A stretch of DNA of 64,000 bases from Dastarcus helophoroides (taxonomy: Eukaryota; Arthropoda; Insecta; Coleoptera; Bothrideridae). Made by a program: the position numbers and the translations under genes. The stretch lies in contig CM053327.1 in NCBI GenBank assembly GCA_028583605.1, positions 30,094,126 through 30,158,125 on the forward strand, in the 5' to 3' direction. The notes beneath the pieces are model-generated. The model saw nothing but the letters and a program-made list of their open reading frames with translations. It did not search any database and was not told where the DNA came from. The stretch's first letter is position 1, and every line of letters starts with the position of its first letter. Shown here piece by piece: positions 12,085 through 23,289 of this stretch.

Positions 12085-13965
12085 GTTCGAAATTCCTAGA
12101 ACCGACGTGTTTCGAGACCAAAATCAAAATGTTAAATAAAAGTCGAAGTTGAGAAATTCAAGTCGAAGTTTTTAGACGACCTGATAGTTGAAATTCCAAG
12201 AAAATAGTTTCTTGAGATTCAACTCAAAATTTTAACGTTAAATTCAAAATTTCGGGAATAAAATACGAGGTTCGATTTAGAATTTAATCTTTTCCTCAAA
12301 AGATCGTAATTTTGAGATCAAATTTGAAATAAAGAGCCGACGTTTCGAGGCCAAAATAAAAACGTTGAATAAAAGTCGAAGTTGAGAAATTGAGGTCCAA
12401 GTTTTTAGACGACCTGATGAGTCGAAATTCCGAAAAAATAGTTTCTTGAGATTCAACTCAAAATTTCAACGTTAAATTCAAAATTTCGAGAATAAAATAC
12501 GAATTTCGATTTAGAATTTGATCCTTTCTCCAAAAGATCGTAATTTTGAGATCAAATTTGAAATAAAGAGGCGACGCTTTCGAGGCCAAAATCAAAATGT
12601 CGAATAAAAGTCGAAATTTAGAAATTTAAGTCGAAGTTTTTAGACGACCTGATAGTCGAAATTCCGAGAAAATAATTTCTTGAGATTCAACTCAAAATTT
12701 CAGCATTAAATTCAAAATTTCGAGATTAAAATACGAATTTCGATTTGGAATTCATTCCTTTCGTCAAAAGATCCTAATTTTGAGATCAAATTTGAAATAA
12801 AGAGCCGACGTTTCGAGGCCAAAATAAAAGCGTTGAATAAAAGTCGAAATTGAGAAATTGAGGTCCAAGTTTTTAGATGACCTGATGAGTCGAAATTCCG
12901 AGAAAACAGTTTCTTGAGATTACACTCAAAATTTCAACGTTAAATTCAAAATTTCGAGAATAAAATACGAATTTCGATTTAGAATTTGATCCTTTCTCCA
13001 AGAGATCGTAATTTTGAGATCAAATTTGAAATAAAGAGGCGACGTTTCGAGGCCAAAATCACAATGTCGAATAAAAGTCGAAATTTAGAAATTTAAGTCG
13101 AAGTTTTTAGACGGTCTGATAGTCGAAATTTTGAGAAAAAAGTTTCTTGACAATTCAACTTAAAATTTCAACGTTAAATTCTAAATTTCGAGAATAAAAT
13201 ACGAATTTCGATTTAGAATTTAATCCTTTCTTCAAAGGATCGTAATTTTGAAATCAAATTTGAAATAAAGAGGCGACGTTTCGAGGCCAAAATCAAAATG
13301 TTGAATAAAAGTCGAAATTGAGAAATTGAGGTCGAAGTTTTTAGACGACCTGATAGTCGAAATTCCGAGAAAATAGTTTATTGAGAATTCAACTCAAAAT
13401 TTCAACGTTAAATTCAAAATTTCGAGAATAAAGAACGAATTTGGATTTAGAATTTGGTCCTTTTCTTACAAGATCGTAATTTTGAGATCAAATTTAAAAA
13501 AAAAGAGCCGACGTTTCGAGGCCAAAATAAAAATGTTGAATAAAAGTCAAAATTGAGAAATTCAAGTCGAAGTTTTAAGACGACCTGATAGTTCAAATTC
13601 CTAGAAAATAATTTCTTGAGATTTAGCTTAAAATTTCAACGTTAAATTCAAAATTTCGAGAATAAAATACGAATTTCAATTTAGAATTTAATCCTTTCTT
13701 CAACAGATCGTAATTTTGGGATCAAATTTGAAATAAAGAGGCGACGTTTCGAGGCCAAAATCAAAATGTTGAATAAAAGTCAAAATTGAGAAATTCAAGT
13801 CGAAGTTTCTAGACGACCTGATAGTTCAAATTCCGAGAAAATAGTTTCTTGAGAATTCAACTCAAAATTTCAACGTTGAATTCAAAATTTTTGACAATAA
13901 AGTACGAATTTGGATTTAGAATTTGATCCTCTCCTCAAAAGATCGTAATTTTAAGATTAATGTTG
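12085..13965. repeat. 234-bp tandem array, 8 units
   Basis: The landmark GACGACCTGATAGT recurs at 12175, 12408, 12643, 12876, 13110, 13344, 13579 and 13812, spacing 233-235 bp. Each unit also holds GACGTTTCGAGGCCAAAAT, AGTTTCTTGAGATTCAACTC, TCAACGTTAAATTCAAAATT and CAAAAGATCGTAATTTTGAG. The regular period and modest divergence indicate a fairly recent array. No unit carries a convincing reading frame. Confidence 0.9.
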
Positions 13966-14272
13966 AAATTCTAAGATTTTTCGAGACTGATTTCGAAATT
14001 CCGACCACAGTTTCGATAATTTGGAAAATTTCGAATGGATATTTGATGATTCTAGTTGATGATCCTAAAGTTGATATTACGAGAAATTTCAGGATTGAAT
14101 TTCACATTTTAAGCGAAAGTTCGAAATATAGATTTAAAATTTGAAGTCAAACGTTCCGCTTTTGTTCTAAAATTTGGAATTTAAAATCGAAATTTTGAGT
14201 ATATTAGGTCCGACGCACACCATGGAATTCATATCAGGTTTCCGCATCCCTAATCAGTGGTTGCACGCGCAT
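13966..14272. other. Gene-free junction between arrays
   Basis: AT-rich tail of the 234-bp array followed by a less biased stretch near 14205-14272 that precedes the upstream direct repeat. Nothing else seen. Confidence 0.5.
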
Positions 14273-14717
14273 CAATTTCTGACGTTTCATTGCGTTGATT
14301 TAAGCGATCGGAGCTGAATTCTTGATTCAGAAAACTGGATCCGCATGAGGGCGCCCTTAGGATCTGAATTTCGAACAAAAAGTAAAATTTGAATTCTGGA
14401 AATGAGTTTTTTTTTTTCAAAAATTTTTATTCTAAAATCGATTTTTGTTTTGCTCTTTACTGTTGGAAATCTGACATTATTATTTCGCCTGAATTCTACT
14501 ACTAGGACCATTTGAAATGCGCAAAAAACATGGAATACGGAAGTACGAATTCTTCTTACCAACTTGGATAAGTCATTAGGTGTAGCTGGTTAAATTCTGA
14601 GAGTGATGGTTTGATCTTCTGATGGTATTATGGCATATTTTTTAATTTGACAGGTAAATGCGAATTACTATTATTGGCGAAGTACTTTGAAATATTTATA
14701 TTCCATGCGGTAGCAAC
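14273..14717 (+). repeat. Direct repeat copy 1 (445 bp), duplicate of sequence upstream of SRF
   Basis: Matches 16361-16802 from CAATTTCTGACGTTTCA through GATCGGAGCTGAATTC, GAATTCTACTACTAGGACCA, GGAATACGGAAGTACGAATT, AATGCGAATTACTATTATTG and ending CCATGCGGTAGCAAC. Differences are scattered substitutions and small indels. The minus-strand frame here is disrupted in the sister copy, so it is not treated as a gene. Confidence 0.85.
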
Positions 14718-16360
14718 ACCCCGTATCATAAGTATGTTGCACCTTGAATGATTAACCTGTTATACCGTGTTTTGTAAGCCTGTTACACCATGTATTATAA
14801 GTCTGTTACACTTCGTATCATGAGGCTGTTACACCCAGTATCATGACGCTGTTACACTTCATATCATAGGTGTGTTACACCCTGTATCATAAGTCTGTTA
14901 CACCCCGTATCACGAGTTTGTTATATTCCGTATTACGAGTCTGTTACACTCCGTGTCATGACGTTGTTGCACCTCATATCATAGGTGTGTTACACCCTGT
15001 ACCATAAGTATGTTACACCCCGTATCACGAGTTTGTTACACTCCGTATTACGAGTCTGTTACACTCCGGGTCATGACGCTGTTGCACCTCGTATCATAAG
15101 CCTGTTACATCCTGTATCATAAGTCTGTTACACCCCGTATCATGACACTGTTATACCTCGTATCATAAGTCTGTTACACCCTGTATCATAAGTCTGTTAC
15201 ACCCCATCACGAGTTTGTTACACTCCATATTACGAGTCTGTTCGTTCCGTATCATGACGCTGTTGCACCTCGTATCATAAGCCTGTTACATCCTGTATCA
15301 TAAGTCTGTTACACCCTGTATCATAAATCTGTTACACCCCGTATCACGAGTTTGTTACACTTCATATTACAAGTCTGTTACATTCCGTATCATGACGCTG
15401 TTGCACCTCGTATCATAAGCTGTTACATCCTATATCATAAGCCTGTTACACCCCGTATCATGACACCTCGTATCATAAGTCTGTTACACCCTGTATCATA
15501 AGTCTGTTACACCCTATATCATAAGTCTGTTACATCCCGTATCACGAGTGTGTTACACTCTGTATTACGAGTCTGTTACATTCCGTATTATGAGGCTGTT
15601 GCACCTCGTATCATAAGCCTGTTACATCTTGTATCATAAGCTTGTTATTCCCCGTATCACGAGTCTGTTACCCTCTCTATCTTGACGCGGTTGAACCTCG
15701 TATCATAAGTCTGTTACACCCTGTATCATAAGTCTGTTACACCTCGTATCATGAGTTTGTTACACCCCGTATCACGAGTCTGTTACACCCCGTATTATAA
15801 CTTTGTTACACCCCGAAAAATTAATTAGTTATACCGTGTATGATAAGCTTATTACACCGTCTTTCACAAGCTTGTTACACCGTGTATCATAAGCTTGTTA
15901 CATCCTATATCATAGCACCCTTAAACCCTGAATGATAAGTCTGTTAGAGCTTGTTTCATAGGTGTGTAATACCCTGCATCGTAAGTTTATATCCTGGATA
16001 ACAGACCTATTACATCCTATACTATAAGTCTGTTACATCCTATGCAACACAGAAGTTCTTAAAATTTCGAGGTTACGCTCGTATTTTCGATTTTAATTTC
16101 CAAAATTTTATTTTTAATTAGAATATGTATCTAATTTTTTTTCTGGAAGTTGCGACATTTAAACTTGACATTTCGCTTGAAGTTTAAATTTTCTAGAAAA
16201 AACAAAGTCTGCTACACTTTGTATTGTAAGCCTGCTACACCTTGAATTGTAAGCCTGTTACACCTTGTATCCTGCTCAGTTGCGTCTTGTATCATGCTCA
16301 GTTGCATCTTGTATCATGCTCAGTTGCATCTTGTATCATGGTCTGTTACACTCCGTATCA
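14718..16360 (+). repeat. 23-bp minisatellite (array 2), upstream of SRF
   Basis: Around 60 units of the GTATCATAAGTCTGTTACACC type, many with CACGAGT, ATGACGC or ATGAGGC variants. A larger register of about 230-270 bp shows as the recurring order ATGACGCTGTTGCACCTC, CATAAGCCTGTTACATCC, CACGAGTTTGTTACAC. One AT-rich spacer (about 16030-16205) is present. The array sits exactly between the two 445-bp direct repeats. Confidence 0.9.
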
Positions 16361-16802
16361 CAATTTCTGACGTTTCACACGTTTAATAGATCGGAGCTGA
16401 ATTCCTGATTCCCAAACCTGGATTATGTACGTATGAGGTCGCCCTAAAGATTTGAATTTCGAACAAAAAGTAAAAGTAATTTAATCTGGAAATGAGTTCT
16501 TTTTCAAAAATTTTCATTTTAAAATTGATTTTTGACTCGCTCTTTAGTGTTGGAATTCTGACATTGCTATTTCGCGCGAATTCTACTACTAGGACCATTT
16601 GGATGAAATGCGCAAAAAAAATGGAATACGGAAGTACGAATTCTTCTACAAACTTGGATAAGTTATAGCTGGTTAAATTCTGACAGGCACGGTTTGATCG
16701 TCTGATGGCATTATGGCATATTTTTTTTAATTTGACAGGTAAATGCGAATTACTATTATTGGCGAAGTAGTTTGAAGTATTACTATTCCATGCGGTAGCA
16801 AC
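16361..16802 (+). repeat. Direct repeat copy 2 (442 bp), SRF-proximal
   Basis: Sister of 14273-14717. Its right end lies 720 bp upstream of the SRF start codon, so it could overlap promoter-proximal sequence. Sequence unique to the gene begins right after it with CAGGTAAGTTAATG. Confidence 0.85.
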
Positions 16803-17522
16803 CAGGTAAGTTAATGATGTATGGTGGAATGTAAAAAAAGCGAACCTATGTAGTGTAGTAACGTAGGTATGCCGCTTCTTTAGGGGAGGACTTACGAATT
16901 TCTATAAAAGACAACATTACTCTATAAGGTAAGGATATCATGTCCAAATAAGGAATTGGGCTGTCCTAACTGGTGTTTACATCCTACTTAGCCATATGTC
17001 ACTTTTATTATGTTTCTCATTCATTTTAAATCGGCCTGCTCCGCATATTACATTCCAAATTTAACGCGGAATACATAAACCCACTTGAGGCTAAATTTAG
17101 AGGGTTTGTTGAAATTTTAGTTATATTTGTAAGAATTAAGTAATTCTAAATAAAACCATGGTCTTAGGTCAAATTACTCCACTCGAGTTGAACGCTCGTT
17201 CCCCGCGGATTTCCACCATCTTTGTCCCGTATGCCAAACAAAGAAGGAATATGGAAAGTATGTCGATGCGGCGCGTCTGCGTACCGCATTAGTGTGAGCA
17301 TTGGCCGGGACGTACGTTGGGCGGCGCAGTTGTTTACCAGACCAAACTTGGTTTTAGTTTGCAGTCGGAAACTACAACTGCATGTCCAATTTTTTTTATT
17401 AATTTGTCGTTTCGTTTGGGGAGTTATCTAGTGCGTGAGCCGTTGTGTTACCGTCCGATGTTTGGAACTAATGTGGTGGCATCGTTAATTTGTTCTCTCT
17501 AGTGATCGAATTGTGCTTTAAA
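16803..17522 (+). promoter_or_regulatory. bs: Presumed SRF promoter and 5' untranslated region
   Basis: Single-copy sequence that becomes noticeably more CpG-rich from about 17180. A TATAAAAG box lies at 16903-16910; whether it is used is unknown. Short upstream frames occur (for example from the ATG near 17222), and the region just before the start codon reads CTTTAAA, an acceptable insect initiation context. No transcription start can be fixed from sequence alone. Confidence 0.4.
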
Positions 17523-17940
17523 ATGGAATCTGCGGGCGGGAGGGAATCCCGTTTTAATATAGGTTATAGCATGAATTTGTTAAGTGGAGAGACTCCGCCC
17601 GAAATATACTCCAGTCCCGGTCTGGGGCGCTCATCCTCGAATTTCCAGCAGCTTTCACCGCGTAACACGTTAGTGTCTAGTGCATGCGGAAGTAGGGGAT
17701 TGAAGGGCCCCGACGTGTGTTACGACGAGCGGGGGATATCCTCTCAAGGCATGAACTTGGAGTCGTGCGGGGTTAATGATTTATCGGAGGACACTTATAG
17801 TTCGCCGCATTCGAAAAAGTCGCCCCCTAGTAATGGGAAAAAAAACTAAAGGACGAGTCAAAATTAAAATGGAATATATCGAAAATAAGTTACGGCGGTA
17901 TACGACATTTTCGAAAAGGAAGACTGGTATTATGAAAAAG
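17523..17940 (+). CDS. bs: Serum response factor (blistered) coding exon 1, with one-base frameshift
   Basis: SRF is a nuclear MADS-box transcription factor that binds CArG boxes, CC(A/T)6GG, as a dimer; the Drosophila orthologue blistered acts in tracheal terminal cells and wing intervein cells. This exon encodes a Ser/Gly-rich N-terminus starting MESAGGRESRFNIGYSMNLL (ATG chosen because it is the first in frame and in good context) and then the first half of the MADS box, with motifs GRVKIKMEYIENKLRRYTTF and SKRKTGIMKK. It ends with donor AAG/GTGAGA at codon phase 0. An A8 run at 17838-17845 puts the N-terminal frame one base out: it reaches TAA at 17847-17849, while the MADS segment is open in the next frame. 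With seven As the exon would be 417 bp, 139 codons. A consensus or assembly error is the simplest explanation; a real null allele or polymorphism is possible. Confidence 0.93.
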
Positions 17941-19650
17941 GTGAGATAACCTCTATCCGCTCGATTTGTATACAACAATTTGATCTCCGATAAAGCATTT
18001 ACTATCATTACACGTGATTGTGTGCGCGCGCACGCGAACAACTGTCTGACTGCTGTCCATGTTATAAAAAGCACTTTCTTTCAATATACATCTGTTAACA
18101 TTTATTAATTTTGACCGGCACTTTCGTCCTTTATCCATTTTTTCCTATAAAAGTTCGATTGTCATCGTTTTAACCATAAAAATTCAATAATTATTTAATC
18201 ACTACAATTAGTGATCTTCTCATAAAGATGCAATAATAAAACACGTGACTCCGATAATTAGGAGGAAGCCAAGTAATGTAGAACTGTTACATTGTAAGGT
18301 ACCGAGGATTACATTTCTGATTCTCGTTTGTTCTTGCTGCAGCATAAACTTTAATCTACAGGCTGATTAATTATAATTCCTCACTTGTTTGGATTTATTT
18401 GAAGCAGCACGTTAATTATGTAAATAGTGCTTAAGTTTCCATTATTTTAAAATATTACGTGCTTTTTAGAGCAAATAATATTCTCGCGATTTGATATTCG
18501 AACATTATGTTGCGTGATCTAAGCTTTTCATCTAGAATTAATTTAGAAAATACAGTACAGTACCAAATCTGAATTAAGCAACTCTTAAAGATTCATTCAC
18601 CGATGATAGAATAAGACGTCATGTACAAAAATTTGACCGAAATGCGTCTAGAGAGTGGGCTATTTCTTTTCTCTCTCTCGTTGAAAATCATTGGTCATGT
18701 TAGCCGACAAAAGATCATAATAGCAATTGCAGCTTAGTTATTCTTTTGAAAGATTGCAAAAAACTCACCTGAATCATTTTTAGATTTCTCCCACATCATC
18801 TTTTTCGTAAAAAATATGAATTGAATACACTAAGAAATGACATTAAAATTAAACGAAATCGGTAAATTCTGACATTTCTCAACAGGTGTTTGATAGCCAT
18901 ATTTATTTTCTGCGTTTATCATTGGTAGTAGAATTCCATCACTCCTGATATCACGAGAACGTACTGCCTACTTTCTAGACGCTTTTTCAACACAGTTTTC
19001 TGCGGTCGTACACTATCCGCCTATAATCCGTGGATACTTATATGGAATATCCCGGGTGCATTCCCGGGTACGATTAGGAATACATTCTACAAGGATCTCA
19101 TAATAGGACGCTACAAAAATTAAATTATAAAAACTTAGAAAGCGTAACTTTTTTTCATTTGGTTTCCACAGATGTGCGTATTGAATAAATCTTAAAATGA
19201 ATTGAAGCTAAATATTTTGAATTTTTAACTGTAAATTCAGTTCTATTGATTTCGCAGCAAAAGTGAAAATATGGTTACAGTCGCTACCAATTGTATTCTA
19301 TCCTGGTACCATAGTACCATTTAAAGAAAAGTTATGTTATATTATGAAAACCGCTTTGGTTAACTTCGTATGATAAAAAAATAAAATACCGCTTTTTCAC
19401 GTGAATAATTGAAAAATAAAATTGAAGCAAAATTTTTTTCAATCATCAATTTTATGTAGTATTCAGACAATTGTGCAGATGCTAAATATCTAACAACATA
19501 CAGCAAGTTCCGTTTAAATATCAAAAGTTCACGTCAGTTTTAGTGAAATTGACAGCAGCAGGAATATCATTTTCAAGTCAAAAATTGACATTTTTGGAGC
19601 TAATTAGGTGCAGCAAGTTTAAAGATTTCATCTTCATAAATAAAGAAAAA
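17941..19650 (+). other. Single-copy 5' part of the SRF intron
   Basis: No repeat or coding potential recognised; base composition is less skewed than in the rest of the intron. It contains an alternating purine/pyrimidine stretch TGTGTGCGCGCGCACGCG near 18018, a CArG-like decamer ACTTATATGG at 19036-19045, and two CCCGGGT motifs at 19051 and 19063. Minus-strand frames around 17781-18138 overlap exon 1 and are not believed to be genes. Confidence 0.5.
19036..19069 (+). promoter_or_regulatory. CArG-like box with paired CCCGGGT motifs
   Basis: ACTTATATGG (complement CCATATAAGT) differs from the SRF consensus CC(A/T)6GG at one of the two terminal C/G pairs. Five bases after it come two direct CCCGGGT heptamers 12 bp apart. 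Vertebrate SRF is known to autoregulate through CArG boxes; a similar role here is a guess. A one-mismatch CArG is expected by chance in AT-rich DNA. Confidence 0.2.
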
Positions 19651-19932
19651 TTAAGCGGTGTATCATAAGTCTGTTATTCTCTATATCATAAGCCTGTTTC
19701 ACCCTGTATTATAAGTCTGTTACACCCCGTATCATGATTGTTACACCCTGTATCATAAGTCTGTTACGCCCTTATGATTAATCTTTTATATCGTGTATGG
19801 TAAACCTGTTACATTCTGTATCATAAGTCTGTTACACCACGTATCATGAGTCTGTTACACCACGTATCATAAGTCTGTTTCACTCTGTATGATTAACCCC
19901 CTATACCGTGGATCGTAAGCTTATTACACCTT

Positions 19933-20509
19933 AGGTTTGTTCCAACCGAACATCAAATTAGTTTGCAACCGTCCGGCGCATGTGCATTCAAAATTTACCG
20001 TTCCAACCAAGTGCAAACTCCAACCCAACTGGCAGTCCGGTGTTCCAACAGTGCTCTGACTAGTTCGTGAATTGATTTGTGATCAATCAGAACAGTCAGC
20101 AGCCGAGAGCTTGTACTGGCAGTTGGAAACATGCGCAATAAGTAATCGATGAGCGGTATCTAATTTCTCAGCTGTTATTTGTCAATACGATTGTCAAATG
20201 TTTTGATCTTGTCGGAGCAAGTGTAAATTGTGTTGTTAAGTTCTGAATTCTATTTTTCATCCACTGTATTTGCTCAAAAATAACAAAAATGAATTTCGTA
20301 GAGGGATTTATATGTGATGAAGATTTATTTTCATCGCTTTCGATTGAGACAGACGGCGAAGACCAGAGGTTTTCCGAGAAGTCCCAAAGTGCGTTCCAAC
20401 GTGTACAATCCCAAACCAGTCGGAGTATAATACGGAATGCACGCATGCGTACGAACTAGTTCATGAATTAGTCGGAAACTAATCAGAAATGTTCGGTTGG
20501 AACAAACCT
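19933..20509 (+). mobile_element. Short inverted-repeat DNA transposon, 577 bp, with CTT target duplication
   Basis: The left end AGGTTTGTTCCAACCGAACA is a perfect inverted copy of the right end. CTT lies on both sides (19930-19932 and 20510-20512); removing the insert and one CTT restores a standard minisatellite unit, ACACCTTGTATCATAAG. A 3-bp duplication and this terminus style fit PIF/Harbinger. A subterminal motif CTAGTTCGTGAATT near 20067 recurs as CTAGTTCATGAATT near 20456. Too short to encode a full transposase, so non-autonomous. Confidence 0.8.
20289..20459 (+). CDS. 56-residue open frame inside the 577-bp transposon
   Basis: ATG in an AACAAAA context, stop TAG at 20457-20459. It starts MNFVEGFICDEDLFSSLSIE and ends in a Gln/Ser/Arg-rich stretch. 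The acidic start and basic end are not recognisable as a known domain. It may be the remaining 5' end of the parent element's open frame after internal deletion, or chance. Codon use is less AT-extreme than the surroundings. Confidence 0.3.
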   Translation: MNFVEGFICDEDLFSSLSIETDGEDQRFSEKSQSAFQRVQSQTSRSIIRNARMRTN

Positions 20510-23289
20510 CTTGTATCATAAGTCTGTTACGCCCTTATGATTAATCTTTTATATCGTGTATGGTAAACCTGTTACATTCTGTATCATAAGTCTGTTACAC
20601 CCCGTATCAAGTCAGTTACACCACGTATCTTAAGTCTGTTTCACCCTGTATGATTAACCCGATATTTTTAATTTCAAAAAATTTCAAAATTTTTCTGAAA
20701 ATAGTCGGATTCTTTAGGAAAAAGTCGAATTTTTCACGAACATTAGTTTTTCAGCAAAAGTCGAAATTTTAAGAAATAATCTAAATTTTGAAAATAGTCT
20801 AGAAGTTCAAAAAGGGGAAATTGTGAAAAACCAAAATTTTTAAACACGTCGAAGTTCAAAAAAGTCGAAGTTTTCCAAAAAGTCGAAAATGTTATAATAG
20901 AAATTTGACCGAAATTAAGTTGATATTACTGGCCAACAATGTGTCGTATGATCTTAAGCTTGTTACACCCTCTATCATAAGTATGTTACACACCGTATCA
21001 TGAGACTGTTACACCCTGTATCATAAGTCTGTTATGCCCTTATGATTAATCTTTTATATCGTGTATGGTAAACCTGTTACATTCTGTATCATAAGCCTGT
21101 TACAACCCGTATCAAGTCAGTTACACCACGTATCATAAGTCTGTTTCACTCTGTATGATTAACCCGCTATACCGAGGATCGTAAGCTTGTTACACCTTGT
21201 ATCATAAGTCTGTTACGCCCTTATGATTAATCTTTTATATCGTGCATGGTAAACCTGTTACATTCTGTATCATAAGTCTGTTACACCCCGTATCAAGTCA
21301 GTTATACCACGTATCTTAAGTCTGTTTCACCCTGTATGATTAACCCGAATTTTTTAGTTTCAAAAAATTTCAAAATTTTTCTGAAAATAGTCGAATTATT
21401 TAGGAAAAAGTTGAATTTTTCAAGAACATTAGTTTTTCAGCAAAAGTCGAAATTTCAAGAAATAATCTAAATTTTGAAAATAGTCTAGAAATTCAAACGG
21501 GGGAAATTTTGAAATATCCAAATTTTTAAACACGTCGAAGTTCAAAAAAGTCGAAGTTTTCCAAAAAGTCGAAAATGTTATAATAGAAATTTGACCGAAA
21601 TTAAGTTGATATTACTGGCCAACAATGTGTCGTATGATCGTAAGCTTGTTACACCCTCTATCATAAGTATGTTACACACCGTATCATGAGACTGTTACAC
21701 CTTGTATCATAAGTCTGTTACACTCCATATCATGAGTCCGTTACACCACGCGTCATAAGTTTGTTTCACCCTGTATGATAACCTGCTATACTGTGGATCG
21801 TAAGCTTGTTACACCCTGTATCATAAGTATGTTACACACCGTATCATGAGGCTGTTACACCTCGTATCATAAGTCTGTTACACTCAGAATCATGAGTCTG
21901 TTACACCACGTATCATAAGTATGTTTCATCCTGTATGATTTACTTGTATGATTAACCCGATTTTTTAATTTCAAAAAATTTCAAAATTTTTCTGAAAATA
22001 GTCGAATTATTTAGAAAAAAGTCGAATTTTTCAAGAACATTAGTTTTTCAGCAAAAGTCGAAATTTCAAGAAATAATCTAAATTTTGAAAATTTTCTAGA
22101 AATTTAAAAAGGGGAAAATTTGAAATATCGAAATTTTTAAATACGTCGAAGTTCAAAAAGGTCGAAGTTTTCCAAAAAGTCGAAAATGTTGTAATAGAAA
22201 TTTGACCGAAATTAAGTTGATATTACTGGCCAACAATGTGTCGTATGATCGTAAGCTTGTTACACCCTCTATCATAAGTATGTTACACACCGTATCATGA
22301 GACTGTTACACCTTGTATCATAAGTCTGTTAGACTCCCTATCATAAGTCCGTTACACCATGTGTCATAAGTTTGTTTCATTCTGTATGATAACCTGCTAT
22401 ACTGTGGATCGTAAGCTTGTTACACCCTGTATCATAAGTATGTTACACACCTTATCATGAGGCTGTTACACCTCGTATTATAAGTCTGTTACACCCCGTA
22501 TCATAATTTGTTACACCTTGTATCACGAGTTTGTTACACCCCGTATCATGAGGCTGTTACACCTCGTATGATAAGTCTGTTACACCCTGTACCATAAGTC
22601 TGTTACACCCCATATCATGAGGTTGTTACACCTCGTATCATAAATTTGTTACACCCTGTATCATAAGTCTTTTACACTCCGTATCAAGAGTCTGTTGCAC
22701 CCCGTATCATAAGTCTGTCACACCTTGTTTCATAACTCTGTTTCACCCTTTATGATAACCTGCTATACTGTGGATCGTATGTTACACACTTTATCATGAG
22801 GCTGTTACACCTCGTATCATAAGTCTGTTACACCCTGTATCATAAGTCTGTTACACCCTGTATCATAAGTCTGTTACACCCTGTATCATAAGTCTGCTAC
22901 ACCCCGTATCACGAGTCTGTTACACCCCGTATCATAAATCTGTTACATCCCGTATCAAGTCTGTTACACCCCGTATCAAGAGCCTGTTACTCCCCGCTCA
23001 ATAAGTCTGTTACACCTTGTTTCATAACTCTCTTTCACCCTGTATACTGTGGATCGTAAGCTTGTTACACCCTGCATCATAAGTATGTTACACACCGTAT
23101 CATAAAGCTGTTACACCTCGTATCATAAGTCTGTTATACCCTGTATCATAAGTCTGTTACACCCCGTATCACGAGTGTGTTACACCCCATATTATGAGGC
23201 TGTTACATCTTGTATCATAAGTCTGTAATGCCCTGTATAGTAAGCCTTTACACCCCGTATAATCGGTCCGTTACATCTTCTGCTACAAG

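Noticed and set aside
14287..16598. Minus-strand frames in the two 445-bp repeats as a duplicated gene
   Set aside because: The two copies differ by frame-breaking indels and show no recognisable domain or splice signals.
17838..17846. Programmed -1 ribosomal frameshift at A AAA AAC
   Set aside because: The heptamer is in the right phase for a -1 shift, but the MADS box is in the +1 frame, so a -1 shift would not produce SRF. An extra A in the run explains the break more simply.
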